From positions 19,139,215-19,203,214 of the forward strand of contig OX328112.1 of the NCBI GenBank assembly GCA_946811185.2: 64,000 nt of DNA. The letters are read 5' to 3'. A program made the translations under genes and the position numbers. Origin of the DNA: Hippopus hippopus. Taxonomy: Eukaryota > Mollusca > Bivalvia > Cardiida > Cardiidae. Positions within the stretch are counted from its first letter, which is position 1. Every line of letters starts with the position of its first letter. Shown in pieces: positions 45,739 to 57,700 of the stretch. The notes beneath the pieces were generated by a model that was not told the origin of the DNA, made no database searches, and worked only from the letters and a program-made list of their open reading frames with translations.

Positions 45739-48700
45739 ATGGATAAACAAAATTCCTTACTCGGATTCCTCAGTGTTATCTCAACAATATGGACTTCGTT
45801 TCCTGTTATGCCTTCGAATTCAAGTCTAGTGCGAACAAATTCGCCAAGAGTACCCACTGTGTACAAATTAGCAGGATGTACTGTTTCCGACGCCATATTG
45901 TATGTTTTACCTACCCGCATGGAGGAATGCATAGAAAGATGTGTTAGACAGACAGAATGCCAGTCTATGATCTACAATCGTCGCTCAAGTCTTTGTATCC
46001 TTAAAAATACTGAAGTGGAACCAGTCAGTGAGGGGTTCTGCTATTACATTGTTTTACGAGATTTAAACTATACAATATTACCTTTTTCGGATCCCTGCAG
46101 TGTGAGATCCTGTAATAAACAAAGTTTATGCGAAAGTTCAGACTTATCGGGAAAGTTTACATGTAAATTATTATACTGTGATGTTGACAAACTACCGACC
46201 ATGCCTAATGCTCGGATACTGTCCAGATTTCCAACGAGAATTAATTCAACCAATGCCTACACCTGTTTCTCTGGATATACAATGTTTGGGGATTCCAGAG
46301 TCCAGTGTTTGTCCAATGGTAGCTGGACAGCTGTTGATTTTACTTGTTACAAAGACTGTCCAAGAGATATTCATAAAGTTGGCGCCACCGTCCTTGGCTG
46401 GACAAGGATGAGGTTTACTTACCAAACGACTGTGACGTACAGCTGTAATGTAAACTATTACACGTTTGTCCAACCGGTAAGACAGATTCTTTTTGACAAA
46501 ATATTATAGCCAATAAAATTACTTACCTTTAATGAATGCAAATGAGATCGGTTAGGCAAAGTGTTTCAGTACTTTTGTAGGTATATCATGTGAGGCTGCA
46601 TCCAACTTACAGAAATGCCGGGTGCCCCAGTCTATCTATATAAACTTCTTACGACACATTTCCGAGTTTTAATGAACCTGTTTGAAAGAGTTCTCGAGAG
46701 TAATGTGGGAAAAGGAGGAACTGTTGGTAACCAGAATGTCCTCAATTTCGCACAATCTTTTTTTTTTTTATCCTTTTACAAACACAAACTGTCATTTTAG
46801 TAACATTTAGCTTATCGTCTGGATATGCTTTGAATTTGAAATTTTGCTGTGTAGTAAAGGGTTAAGTGTCTAAACTGGGAAGCTTGGTGCTTTCGCTGTA
46901 TGTCTTTGTTTTGTTCTCTGTTTCAAATTACAGGTCATAACAACGTGGGCATAGATAAACAGTTTGAGACACGTTCAATTTATGTCTGCAAATTCCTCTA
47001 ATTACTAGTATGCAATATTTTGACCGACATTCCAGGATTCAATTATCTTTTTGATTTAAAAAGAACAACAGCAGCACATGCAGGTGCCAACGCTCGACTG
47101 CTTTTAAGTGAAAATTTTGGTTCGGAAAAGGTGCATAAAGTGTATATGGTTCCCTTTTTGATGGTTTACAACTGGCCCAAGTTCGCCGGTAAATATGAAT
47201 ATCCTCAGTTGCGACAAAGATATGAAACATATACTAGAAAGGTAAGAAACCCTCACTGAGGGTTACTTTCCTTTCTGGTATATTTTTCCCTTTTTGGTTA
47301 TTAACAACTGGCCCAAGTCTGAAGTAAATACGAATATTTTCAGTTGTGAACAGAGATATGAGAAAATACCAAAGTTTTCAGATGACGACAAGGCAGACGT
47401 TGACGACGACATGGCTGTGACAATACCTAAACGTTTCCTTCGAAAACAGGGGATAAGAAAGTGCGACTAACAACTTTATCTTATTCCATTTCTCACTCTT
47501 ACTAATTCTTTACTTTATGTCCTAGATAATGATCTGCGACAAGGACGGCAACTGGTCCTCATTTGAGTGCTTCCGATACTGCTTCCAAATTGATATACCG
47601 CAACTAGAGAACGGAGGACCTATCATAGTTGGCACAAAGTATACCGTGAATGATAGGGTGAGATACACGTGTAACCAAGGTTACTATATGTCCTCGGGGT
47701 CCGACAGTGTGGCGTGTCAATCAAATGGAGCCTGGGAACAGCCGAGCACGGCCTGCTGGAAATATTGTGAGACGCCTACTGGCCCTGCAGGCACGGTTTT
47801 AGAGGTAATGTATAGTAATATTTGTCCCTTTTACTCTCATCCATAAGCTGGGAGGGAATCGACTGTTTTTTGTTTTCATACGGCTCGCGGATGAATATTT
47901 GAATTTCGACGAAATGGTAAGGTAAAAGTTTTTTTTTTTCAGTCTTTTCGGCGAACTTATGATACCATATTAGTTTCATGAAATTTCAAAGCCTTATCAC
48001 ATAGAGTTCTTGTCATAAAGTTTTTAATTTTAATTCTAATACTACTCTTCGCTTGAAATTTCATGACAAAGTGTATGCGAAAGAATGTGAAATGTTATGA
48101 CACCCTAATTGTATCCCTAAATCCGTATATAAGTTAGATGGAGTGTGAAACATAGAACCGTCGATTAAAATAAGCACAAGTGACAGAAAAAAAAACCAAT
48201 CACCTTGGCATTCTGAGAAAAATACTAGTACCACTAACCCTGCATTGTATCAAAACATAAAAACATTTAATTCCCATCCATAGTAATTCTTGCCCTTTAT
48301 TTTACAAAACGGCGGATTGGTCTTCATTTAAAAGTCGCGTAATCATTTTCGAAAGCGCAGAAAAGAGTATCGCATGCGCAGATGCGAGTATTAATTATTA
48401 GATCTATATATCCTCTTATAGATTCTAGACCTACATCTTGTATACTTGGCAACAAAAAGAATCAAGACCAAGAGTTATTGTTTTCACCTACAATAAGTGC
48501 ACATTTCAAGACCATCGGTCTTAAGTAATATAAGTTTAATTTTCTACAGGAGCAAGCTCTGTCGACCTACACCAAAAATATGACCTTGACATTTGTCTGT
48601 TCGCCATCCAATGAATACTACGCTGACAGTGACGTCACAACAACGTCATGTAAATCTGACGGCACGTGGACTACTTTGTCCTTCAACTGTAACAAGTACT

Positions 48701-48951
48701 GTGGTCAACCGCCGCTAGATGAAGGACTGTTTGACGGCCTAATCTATTTAGAGGTAACAAGTGGTGGGGGACTTGATAAGTATACTACTGAACATAGTGT
48801 AACCTATAAATGTAAGTATACCAGTTATCTAAGAGGAGGAAACGATCGTAGAGTGTGCAACAAAGAGGGTCATTGGTCCGGCACAATCACGTGTTGTATT
48901 CCACTTGTTTGTTGTACGGATGGGAGGTGCTCTGCGGATTTACGTGGCTAA
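45739..48951 (+). CDS. secreted PAN / EGF-like / five-sushi domain protein
   Basis: Three exons join with every intron in phase 0: coding 45739-46476, 47526-47804 and 48550-48951, about 472 residues. The chosen ATG gives a signal-like start (MDKQNSLLGFLSVISTIW); an in-frame ATG at 45709 is possible. A PAN/apple-like domain (~40-105) and a short EGF-like segment (~115-140) come first. Five sushi (CCP) domains follow, each ending in a G-x-W..C block such as SNGSWTAVDFTC, KDGNWSSFEC, SNGAWEQPSTAC and SDGTWTTLSFNC. The introns split sushi 2 and sushi 4. The protein ends shortly after the fifth. Sushi proteins act outside the cell in adhesion and complement-like recognition; the ligand here is unknown. 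A 5'UTR exon is likely (acceptor-like TTTATAG at 45684). AATAAA lies near 49095. Confidence 0.85.
46477..47525 (+). other. sushi gene intron 1
   Basis: Bounded by GTAAGA and TCCTAG. It contains a decayed family A element (about 46640-46865) and an exon-like segment, 47036-47241, with CCAG before and GTAAGAA after it. Part of that segment (47150-47235) is repeated, diverged, at about 47287-47366. In the host reading phase the segment meets a stop after seven codons. Confidence 0.7.
47805..48549 (+). other. sushi gene intron 2
   Basis: Bounded by GTAATG and TTTCTACAG. AT-rich; no repeat family recognised. Confidence 0.75.
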
Positions 48952-49084
48952 ATTATATAGAGAAGTTTATCAATTCACTTTTAAGAGTGTCATCATTATA
49001 TTAATTTACATACTCTTAAATGGTATTATTTAAATTAACTGCATTTTAATATTCCCCATTGTTCACATTTGGACTTTACTGTGA

Positions 49085-49345
49085 CTTTAACCTTTTAATA
49101 AACAACTCGATGTTCGAACGACCCTGAGGGAGAGGGCCTTTGAAAACAATCTGGGACAAAGAGACAGTGCTGGTAACTAAAAATGTTTTTCTATCAGCCT
49201 GTCCAAGGGTTGAAACAATGGACAACGTGATATCTAACCTTTCAATCTTTATAGGCGAAAACGTGGGCTTTGGTGGACTGCAGAGATCAAGATCAGACTG
49301 CATAGAACGTATAGTCAGATCTTGGACCTATACCGTATTCATGTA
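49085..49345. mobile_element. mixed MITE fragments, families A and B
   Basis: ACGACCCTGAGGGAGAGGGCC and CTTTGAAAACAATCTGGG (family A half) run into AACCTTTCAATCTTTATAGGCG and the family B core AGATCAAGATCAGACTGCAT (49285-49325). Confidence 0.55.
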
Positions 49346-49542
49346 AAGTCAAGCCTCAAAAGTGTAAGCATTTTTGAGAAAAGTATAAAGAATTAAGGTA
49401 TTTGATAAACCAAATATTGATCAGCTTTAGAAAGAGGTCAAGTTTATCTCTTTGGCTCCGTCAGGGTTGGTACAAGCAAAAACACAAATGTTTTGCAATC
49501 TGGTTCTGGATCTACACTGTCCACTAAAGCTACTAAAACTAC

Positions 49543-49752
49543 TTAACCCTTATCCTGCTAAATAAATTAAATAAAACTTTCAAGCTGATAGTAAAAACCC
49601 GAATAATGTTATCTCAAACTTATTTCTGGACAAAATATCTCCTTATCGGACGGTGTGGATCCAAGATCAGACTGCACGTTCTGTGCAGTCTGATCTTGAT
49701 CTACATTGTCCGCCAAAGGTCAGTGAGTCGCGCTCAGCAGCATAAGAGTTAA
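49543..49752. mobile_element. TTAA-bounded palindromic MITE, family B (good copy)
   Basis: TTAACCCTTATCCTGCTAAA to CAGCATAAGAGTTAA. The core at about 49663-49700 has CAGACTGCACGTTCTGTGCAG, flanked by CTCCTTATCGGACGGTGTGG and CATTGTCCGCCAAAG. Useful family reference. Confidence 0.85.
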
Positions 49753-50064
49753 TGGTGGCAACTATGCATAGATACTTATCAGTAATTACTGAATTACTGG
49801 AAATATACTTCAATGCGCATGAATGAGTAAAAATAGAATTTGTAAATAAATCATTACGCATGAGTGGATAAAAAATAGTTCTTGTTAATAATTTATTTAA
49901 CCCGTGATCGACACGTGACTGCTAACATGTCAGTTCCTTTGAAATGACTTTTGAACGAGAGTCTAATCTCCATGTACCTTTCTTTCATTTTTAACCCTTT
50001 ATAAAAAAAAAAATCCATCTTTTTTATTACCAGTTGGTACATGAACTTTTAAAATCTGTCATAG

Positions 50065-50260
50065 GAAATGATCAAAACATTGCAGGTGAAAAGTAGAAAA
50101 TGCTGATTATCAACTGCAATATTTTTGACCATTTCGAAAACAAATCTATTATTCTAGCAGCTTAAGATTTGTCGTCTGCAGATATTACAAATATGGACGC
50201 GCGTAAAATTTTTTGTCTATAGGTAAAGAATTGAATTCTTTTTCTGACTCTTGTTCGTAT
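50065..50260. mobile_element. palindromic MITE family A (degraded)
   Basis: AAACATTGCAGGTGAAAAGTAG, AAATGCTGATTATCAACTGC and TTGTCGTCTGCAGATATT. Confidence 0.5.
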
Positions 50261-50369
50261 AAACTCTTTATCCGGCGGCAAAGTTTGGACAGGTCCATAA
50301 TGAAAGCATCTGTGGTTTCATACTGACTTCAAGCCAGATACATGAACATGTACATATCGAGTCAAACAA

Positions 50370-51375
50370 CAATAGCAATAAGGGACTACAACAACATCTA
50401 CGTGGGGAAAAAACCACTAACAACAACTATAGCGAAAACAACAAGGGGAAACAACAGTTTACAAGGGCAACACAACCAGCAACAAAAACAGCAACAATTA
50501 TAACAACAAGGGACAACAACATAATCCAGGGGAACAAACTCAAAAAACACCAACATTAACGTCAATGATAACAAGTGAAAACAACAACATATAGGAAGAA
50601 CAAACCCGACAACAACAGCAATAACAACATGGGACAACAAATACATCTAGGGAAACAGACTCAACAACACCACCATCAACGACAATGATAAACAAGTGAC
50701 ATCAACATTATGTATACAGGAGAAACAAACCCAACAACAACATCAGTAAGAACAAGGGACAACAACAACGTACAGGGAAACAAACCCAAAACAAAGATAA
50801 CAAGTGACAATAACATACTGGTGGAACAAACCAAACAACACTAACATCACAACAATGATAAAAACTGACAATAACATACTGGAGGAACAAACCAAACAAC
50901 ACTAATATCAACAACAATGATAACATGTGACAACAACAAGATGGATACATGAGGGACAAATCCAAAAACAACAACAATAAAAACAAGGGACAACAAATAC
51001 ATCTAGGGAAACATACTCAACAACACCAACATCAACGACAATGATAACAAGTGACAACAACAACATTATCCAGGGGAACAATCCCAACATTAACAACAAT
51101 GATAAGTGACAATGACAACATATATGAGAAACAAACCCAATAACACTAACAACAAGGGACGACAACAACATCCAGAAGGAATTAACACAATAACAATAAC
51201 AATAAGTTATAAGAGCAACATTAAGAAGAAGCAAACCCAGCATCAACAACAACGGTATCAGCAACAACAAGGGACAACAACAAAATCCAGCGGTAATAAA
51301 CCCAACAACAACAGTAACAATTATGGACAACAACCACACCCAGACGGAACAAAACCACCACCAACAAGAACAACA
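50370..51375. repeat. CAA-rich degenerate minisatellite
   Basis: Drifting units with ACAACAACAT, CCAGGGGAACAAACCCAACA and AATGATAACAAGTGACAA (about 55-65 bp) run for 1 kb. The array resumes at 51850-51975 after a SINE insertion. Open frames on both strands, including hydrophobic minus-strand ones, are compositional. Confidence 0.8.
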
Positions 51376-51614
51376 GCTTCACAATAAACGACAGTAAGTT
51401 AGTAACAACATCTAGGGCTATTACTCAACAAAGTTAACCTTTCGCTCATTAATATTTCTTTTCGTCAATACTCGGTGAATTCCGCAGGGTCATTTGTTTG
51501 TAAAAAATATGAAATTGTACGATAAAAGTTTGAGTATGACCCCCGCCAAAGTCATTGGGTATTGACGAAAGTAAATGAGTAAAAGGTCAATATTGTTAAG
51601 TAATAACAAACCCA

Positions 51615-51847
51615 ATTTGATTGATTGAATGGTGTTTTACGCCGCTTTCAACATTATTTCAGTCATATCACGACGACAGCTCACATATCCATGTTTTTCC
51701 TGGGATTCACGAGTATTAGGCTAGGGCCCTGAGGTGTCTTGCCCAAGGACACTCTCACGAAGGACCCAGCGGATCAGGTGGGATTCGAGCCCGGGGCCTC
51801 CAGGTTACGAGCCCCACACTCTACCACTGAGCCACGCCGGACCCCTT
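51615..51847 (-). mobile_element. tRNA-derived SINE, type 2 (good copy)
   Basis: On the minus strand: GGGGTCCGGCGTGGCTCAG, B box GGCTCGAATCCC, the shared body, and a tail region complementary to TTGATTGATTGAATGG. It interrupts the CAA-rich minisatellite. Confidence 0.85.
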
Positions 51848-52279
51848 ATAACAAGCCCAACATCAACAATCAACATTAGCAATAACACTAGGGCACAACA
51901 ACAACATCATCCGGGGCAACAAACCCAACCACAAGAGAAACAAGAACAGTTATATGAACAACACCAACAACCACGTTTAGACTGACAGAACATTTTTTCC
52001 TAGGAAAGAAGGATTAATAACCTCCCACTAACCATTTTTCTCCTTTTCCCCTAGAGTTATCTACCTTCTCCAATCCAAATCCTTTCATTTTACCTATATT
52101 TGGATTTGCGTTTGTAAAGATTTTCAAACTGAGCAGGCTTTTTTTCAGTCTTTGGTTTCATCGTTATTTCTAATAAATTCTAAATTGCACTAAATTACAA
52201 TTGTTGAAAGTAACACAATTTTTGGTAACCATCATTCTGTCTTTCAAACTGGACTGTTTGCTATCTTTTCAAAGACAAA

Positions 52280-52565
52280 TCCCAACGTTTAAGCCATATT
52301 TAATTTGTCGTCTGCAAATGCTTTCAACTTGAAGAGTCTAAAACTTTATCATCTGGTAAAGAAAATGTGGCTAAACGATTTATATAAGTCTTTACTGCAC
52401 GAAAAATTGAGACTTGTCAACACTGAAAGCATACGTAGACGACAAATAAAATACGGCTTTTCTGATAACAGGTGTTTTGAAAGAGCAGAAAACATTGAGA
52501 GAAAAAGAGGAAAATTCTGATTACCAGCACCATTTTCTCCTTTTCCCCACTTCATTTTCAAAAGC
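52280..52565. mobile_element. palindromic MITE family A, overlapping copies
   Basis: TTTGTCGTCTGCAAATGC and CATCTGGTAAAG end one copy. A second shows GAAAACATTGAGAGAAAAAG, a centre with a CACC insertion (52522-52530), and CTCCTTTTCCCCAC. Confidence 0.6.
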
Positions 52566-52615
52566 TGTATAATTACTAAAGGTCGTAAACAGACGGGGTC
52601 GATTGTTAAAACAAT

Positions 52616-52825
52616 TTAACCCTTATCTGCTAAAATGTGGATTGAAACTTTCAAGCCGATAGAAAAAGCCCAAATTTTGCTTTTTCAACGGTACTTTTAG
52701 GGAAAAAAATATCTCCTTATCGGGGAGTATAGATCCAAGATCAGACTGCACGTTCTCTGCAGTCTGATCCCGATCTACACTGTCCGCAAAGAGTCTTTGA
52801 GTCGAGCTTAGCAGCCTAGAGTTAA
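52616..52825. mobile_element. TTAA-bounded palindromic MITE, family B
   Basis: TTAACCCTTATCTGC to CAGCCTAGAGTTAA; core at about 52735-52770 with CTGCACGTTCTCTGCAG. Confidence 0.8.
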
Positions 52826-52954
52826 AAATAAGTCTGTATAACAGATAGTACAGGTGATGTCGAAGAAGATTGATACTATCTTCCGAACTGCCTTCTTTGT
52901 CTGTGTAAGACAAATCACCGTTGTTGACTCTTTGCTTTCAAAGTGCATTACAAG

Positions 52955-53035
52955 ATGCCTTTGCGGACAGTGTAGATCAAGATCAGACTGCAGAGAATGT
53001 GCATTCTGATCTTGGATCTACACTGTCCTATAGAT
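52955..53035. mobile_element. palindromic MITE family B (core)
   Basis: GCGGACAGTGTAGATCAAGA and its near-complement GATCTACACTGTCC around TGCAGAGAATGTGCA. Confidence 0.65.
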
Positions 53036-53119
53036 TGCGTCGTATACTAGTCAAAGTGACATTTTCTTTACCATAATTATTTTAGTTTTAAATTACCATG
53101 AAAATTTTTTGTAATCTCT

Positions 53120-53345
53120 TTACAAGACAATATAACTTTGAACTCGTCCAACTTTTAAAACATTTATAAGAACAAAACTGAAATTGGATATGTTGATGAG
53201 ATTTGTAAATGACAGGGTAGGAAACATTTTAGGAACAAGAAAGAAAATGCTGGTTACAAGCATATTTCTTCCGTTCACAAAAATGATTTCAAAAGTGTTC
53301 TTCCTTAGGGTCGACAATCTCCGGGGCCGTTCGGTAAAGTGTTAA
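53120..53345. mobile_element. palindromic MITE family A (degraded)
   Basis: CTCTTTACAAGACAATATAAC at the left, AAATGCTGGTTACAAGCAT in the centre, and CCTTAGGGTCG with CGGTAAAGTGTTAAG at the right. Confidence 0.6.
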
Positions 53346-53574
53346 GACATCAACCACTGAAAACGTCGATTACAATTGCTATTCGTCATGAACAGGTATT
53401 GTTTTAGACTTTTTTAAAATACCAGATATATTTCTTCAATGAGCGATAAAATTGTTATTGTTAGAGGCAAGAGTGCTCGTAAAAAAAAGTAAGAATAGGC
53501 TTTAGGCAAGAGGTATTTTTTTGGCCCACTGTTGCTCAACTGGTTTTTTAGTTTTCTTTCATTCACATGCATTA

Positions 53575-53744
53575 AATCTTAGGCTGCTTAGCATGGCCCA
53601 TTTAGCTTTTGATGATACTGTAGATTAAGATCAGACTGTACAGAACTTGATCTTTCATCTACAAAATCCGTTATATGGTAATTTTTTTTTCTTTTTGTAT
53701 TTTTTCCCAGCGAAAAGAACTTTAAATCTGTGAGTGGCTCAGTG

Positions 53745-53782
<38 letters not shown>

Positions 53783-54090
53783 AAAAAATGATGATGATAA
53801 AAATAATTAGAAACAACATGTACGAGTAAAAGTCCCTACATTCGACTTAAATTAGAAGATCGTGATTTTAATCTATCTGAAATTAAGGAAAACAAAAAAA
53901 ATAATAATCCCTGGGCTGCTTAGCGCAACGTACTGCTCCTTTCCAGGGTAGATAGATCAAGATCAGACAACACAGAACGTGCAGTCTGATCTTGAATCTT
54001 CATTCTCCGATAAGGTCAAATTTTCCCCTGAAAAATGACTTTAAAATCGCAGTATTTGAGTTTTTACTCTCGGCTGGAAAACTTTTATTT
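53575..54090. mobile_element. palindromic MITE family B, two copies with an (AAT)n between
   Basis: Core 1 at about 53622-53665 (GATTAAGATCAGACTGTACA). An (AAT)n microsatellite lies at 53748-53781. Core 2 is at about 53945-54005 (GATCAAGATCAGACAACACA, GTGCAGTCTGATCTTGAATC), followed by CGATAAGG. Confidence 0.65.
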
Positions 54091-54250
54091 GAAAAGAATG
54101 AAGAATGCTTTTATAAATCAAAAACCTGACGCTAAAATTATTTGTTGTTCAGGAAAAAATCGAGTTTCATTTCCCCCACCGTTTTCAAAAGCAGTCTTAC
54201 TAATGAAATAAAAACGTGTTTTTTGTGCAGCGGCGAAAGGATATATAGAG

Positions 54251-54408
54251 TTTATTTCATCAGCTTGTGGTTAATATGGGGAAATATTTGCCTCAAAAGG
54301 GAAAGGTATGCGAAAATAACGAGTGCCGTAAGGCACTCGTTATTTTCGCATACCTTTCCCTTTTGAGGCAAATATTTCCCCATATTAACCACAAGCTGAT
54401 GAAATAAA
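54251..54408. repeat. perfect 77-bp-arm hairpin, 4-base loop
   Basis: Arms 54251-54327 and 54332-54408 are exact complements, with GTAA as loop; the tip reads GAGTGCC-GTAA-GGCACTC. No other copy is seen in the window. It lies about 350 bp upstream of the lipocalin start codon. A transcript would fold into a 77-bp perfect duplex. A sequence-assembly fold-back is an alternative. Confidence 0.9.
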
Positions 54409-54755
54409 TTATATATTTCCTCTGATTATTTTGTCAACGAATGCCACTTTTAAAACTTAAAAACTTAAAAGACTTAAAAAAGTAGTTCCAGATTTTCGGC
54501 AGGAGGAAAATATTCACTGTGACGGGGAAATAATTCCCCCCCCCCCAGCTTAAATTACGATATTTCTTTACCCATAACATTTCTAAAAATAAACACATGA
54601 AATATAATATAAAGAAATTACGTTACGTAACCGTCAGGTGGCGAGGAGAGCGAGTTTTTTATGTTCAATTAGTGTATGCCAGACGTTTCTGATCTCGTCA
54701 CAATCGTCGTGGTCGCTCTCGCATGCACAGCCACATCTCTTAGTGTCGTTTAAGA

Positions 54756-57700
54756 ATGGATTTCCGGTTGTTAGTCATTGCTGTGATTATACCGAATATC
54801 CAGTGTGTGGACAGGAAGAGGCTGGCTCAAATCCCGGAACCGGCGGCAAATTTCGACATAACCGAGGTATGTCTCAGCATTCGATTTTGGTTAATCCTCT
54901 ACAACACAATCCTGACATTTTAATGACCCTGACAAAGACAGCTATTGAAAACATTGTGGGTTAAAGGAGAAAATGCTGGTAACCAGCATTTTCTTCTTTT
55001 TCCACAGTGTTTTCTCTCGTATAAAGGATAAACTTCATCATTCTGGACACGTTTAGTTTGTCGTCTACAATGCTTTCTATTTGGACTGGTCTGAAATTTT
55101 GTCGTCTGGTAAAGGATTAACTCTTTACCAAACGACAAAATTTGAGACTTGTCCAAATTCAAAGCATTTGCAGACGACAAAATAAACGTGAATCAAAAAT
55201 TGAAATTTGACTTCAGAAGAGTTGAAAACATTGTGGGAAAAGGAGAAAATGCTGGTTACCAGCATTTTCTCCTTTTCCCACAATTTTTTCAGAAGGCTTC
55301 TTCCTCTGGGTCGTAAAAACCAGGGCTTGTTTGGTAAAGGGTTAAACTAATTCATTGATAAATAAATGACGTACCCACTGCAAATTAAATGCCATAGTTC
55401 AGAATCGGGTAACGGTCGGGGTAGATCCAAGATAAGACTGCACATTCTGGGCAGTGTGATCTTAATCTACTTCGACCGCATGAGCAACTTCTGTTGCTCG
55501 AGTTGGTCAAGGGGTAAATGTACTGGCTTTTACACTTTAAGTCATATATGTCCTGAGTGTTAGAGTATAAGTACTCAGATTTAAAGTTTAGACCAAACAT
55601 TAAAAGCCGCATAATTTTGTTGTTGTTGTTATTGTTGTTGCTGCTGTTGTCAGCATTGGATAGAAATCATCAAGATTAAGTCGAAAAAAATTGAATAGAT
55701 CGGCACTAACATACGGATAAGGCACATTTTTGTTTACTGAAAGTCCATCATAAAAATAGCCCACGCCAACAGCAGAAGAGGAGGCTGCGAGATGCACGCG
55801 CACGGTAGTAAGTAAACATAATATCAAAGATAGTGTTAACAAGCAGCATCAAACCGAGCATTGGAAATATTTCAGGGTAAATAATAGTTCTGCGTGCATT
55901 TTTTAAGATATCCCTGCAATATGCAAATTACCTCACACCTCATTACCATATTTCGTGTCTTGCCTCGAAATATGCATTAAGAAGTATGTGTAATCATCTT
56001 TAAAATCAAATCTTCAGTGAAGAAAATAACGTTCAGGTATCTTTTCTGAGAGTATTGCCTACCTATTTAACGGCGTACTTGCATTTCTTTGCCCATTTTT
56101 TCATCGAAAATGGCATTGGGCTTTAAAGCTTCTTTTTGGAAACCAGGGCTTGATGTTTAGTTCTTAGGACAGGTGTCTTGAAATAAAATTTAGCAAAAGT
56201 AGGAAAACTCTCCTTCTAAAATGCGAAATCCCTTTTGTCTCTTCAAGAATTCTGATATACTATTCTCGGGATGGCGAGACATGGTTTAGATGGACGCCTA
56301 GAAATCTAGGATGTTTCATCCTGTTGTCTGTAGCCATAGCCCATGCCAGAAAAAGTCGTGATATTTCGTCGGATTTTTTTTTTTTACATTTTTTCACTTA
56401 TTCTGACCGTGTAGGTGTTTGTCACAGGCAATAGCTCCTTTTTCCCTCCAAGTTTTTAATAGCAGAAAATGAATGCAAAAATAAGTTTGTAGTCGTATTT
56501 ATACCTTATAAGATTAAACGTAATGTTCGAGTTATAAATTTGTTCGAGATATGGAGGGCTCTATAAATATACATGTTTACATTGACAGTGGAGTCAAGGC
56601 GTGTGGTACAGCCAAGCAAGATATGTGTCTTGCAGCTTCTCCGGGTCCAGAGCATTTTCAGACATTCGATTCAGAAACATTGTTACAGGCAACAAAATTA
56701 AACAGGAAGCAGTATGGAGGTAAGTGTATTTGTTCGACCTACACCAAGTACGGTATGTCTTCAAATTAGATTCCTTCCTAATAAATACGGTATGTTCCTG
56801 TAGAAAACAGATTTTGAAAACATTGTTTTATTACCCCCAAAAGAAGTTAGGGAGTGAAACCAGGTTGTCCGTAAGTCCGTCTGTCCGTCCGTCCGCCTGT
56901 CCGTAGACACAATGTTGTGTCATGTTCTTCTACTGCAGTTTTCGACCAGTTTGGTTGAAATTTGATAGAAATCTTTCTATTACAGGAACTTGTTCACCTG
57001 TTGTTTTCATTATAATTGGTGCACGCTTACAAGAGTTATGATCCGTTGAAATTTTTTTTCTGATTCAGTAACAAAGTACACAAGGAGTGGGTTGGGGGCT
57101 TTTTGTTGACCTGCAACAATTTTATTTTTTAAAAGGCGGGCAAACAGTTGTTCGTTTTCACTCAACATTCCCATATAATTTAATATTTCTCTTCTCCTTT
57201 GATGGCCTTTGCAGACGATAGCTGCAATGGCGGAATTTGTCTTTGAAAGGATTGAAAGTATTGTTGGAAAAGGGAAAAGAAGATGTGGTAACCAGCATTT
57301 TCTCCTTTTCCCACCATGTTTTCAAAGCCTTCCTCATTTATCCTTTACCAAGCAACCCCGAGTTTTAACGACTTTGATATATGGCTTGCAACACGCGAAA
57401 AGGGACATTCGGATATATGCGTAAAGTGTCGTCTCGGATCAGCCTGCGCAGTCCGCACAGACTAATCCGAGAATACACTTTCCGTTCTTTTATAATTTTC
57501 TGTAACGCGCAAGTCTACTGTAGCACAAAATCTAATATAGTCTTAAAGTGCCATCTCGGATTAGCCTGCGCGGACTGCGCAGGCTGATCCAAGACGACAC
57601 TTTACGCAAATGTCCGAATGCCCCTTTTCGCGTGTTGCAAGCCAATTATATGACTTTTGTTAACATTGTTGGAAAAGGAGAAAATGCTAGTTTCCAGCAT

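Noticed and set aside
51106..51387. Gln/Asn/Thr-rich 93-codon frame and hydrophobic minus-strand frames at 50398-51339
   Set aside because: Products of the CAA-rich minisatellite; unit drift includes frame-changing indels.
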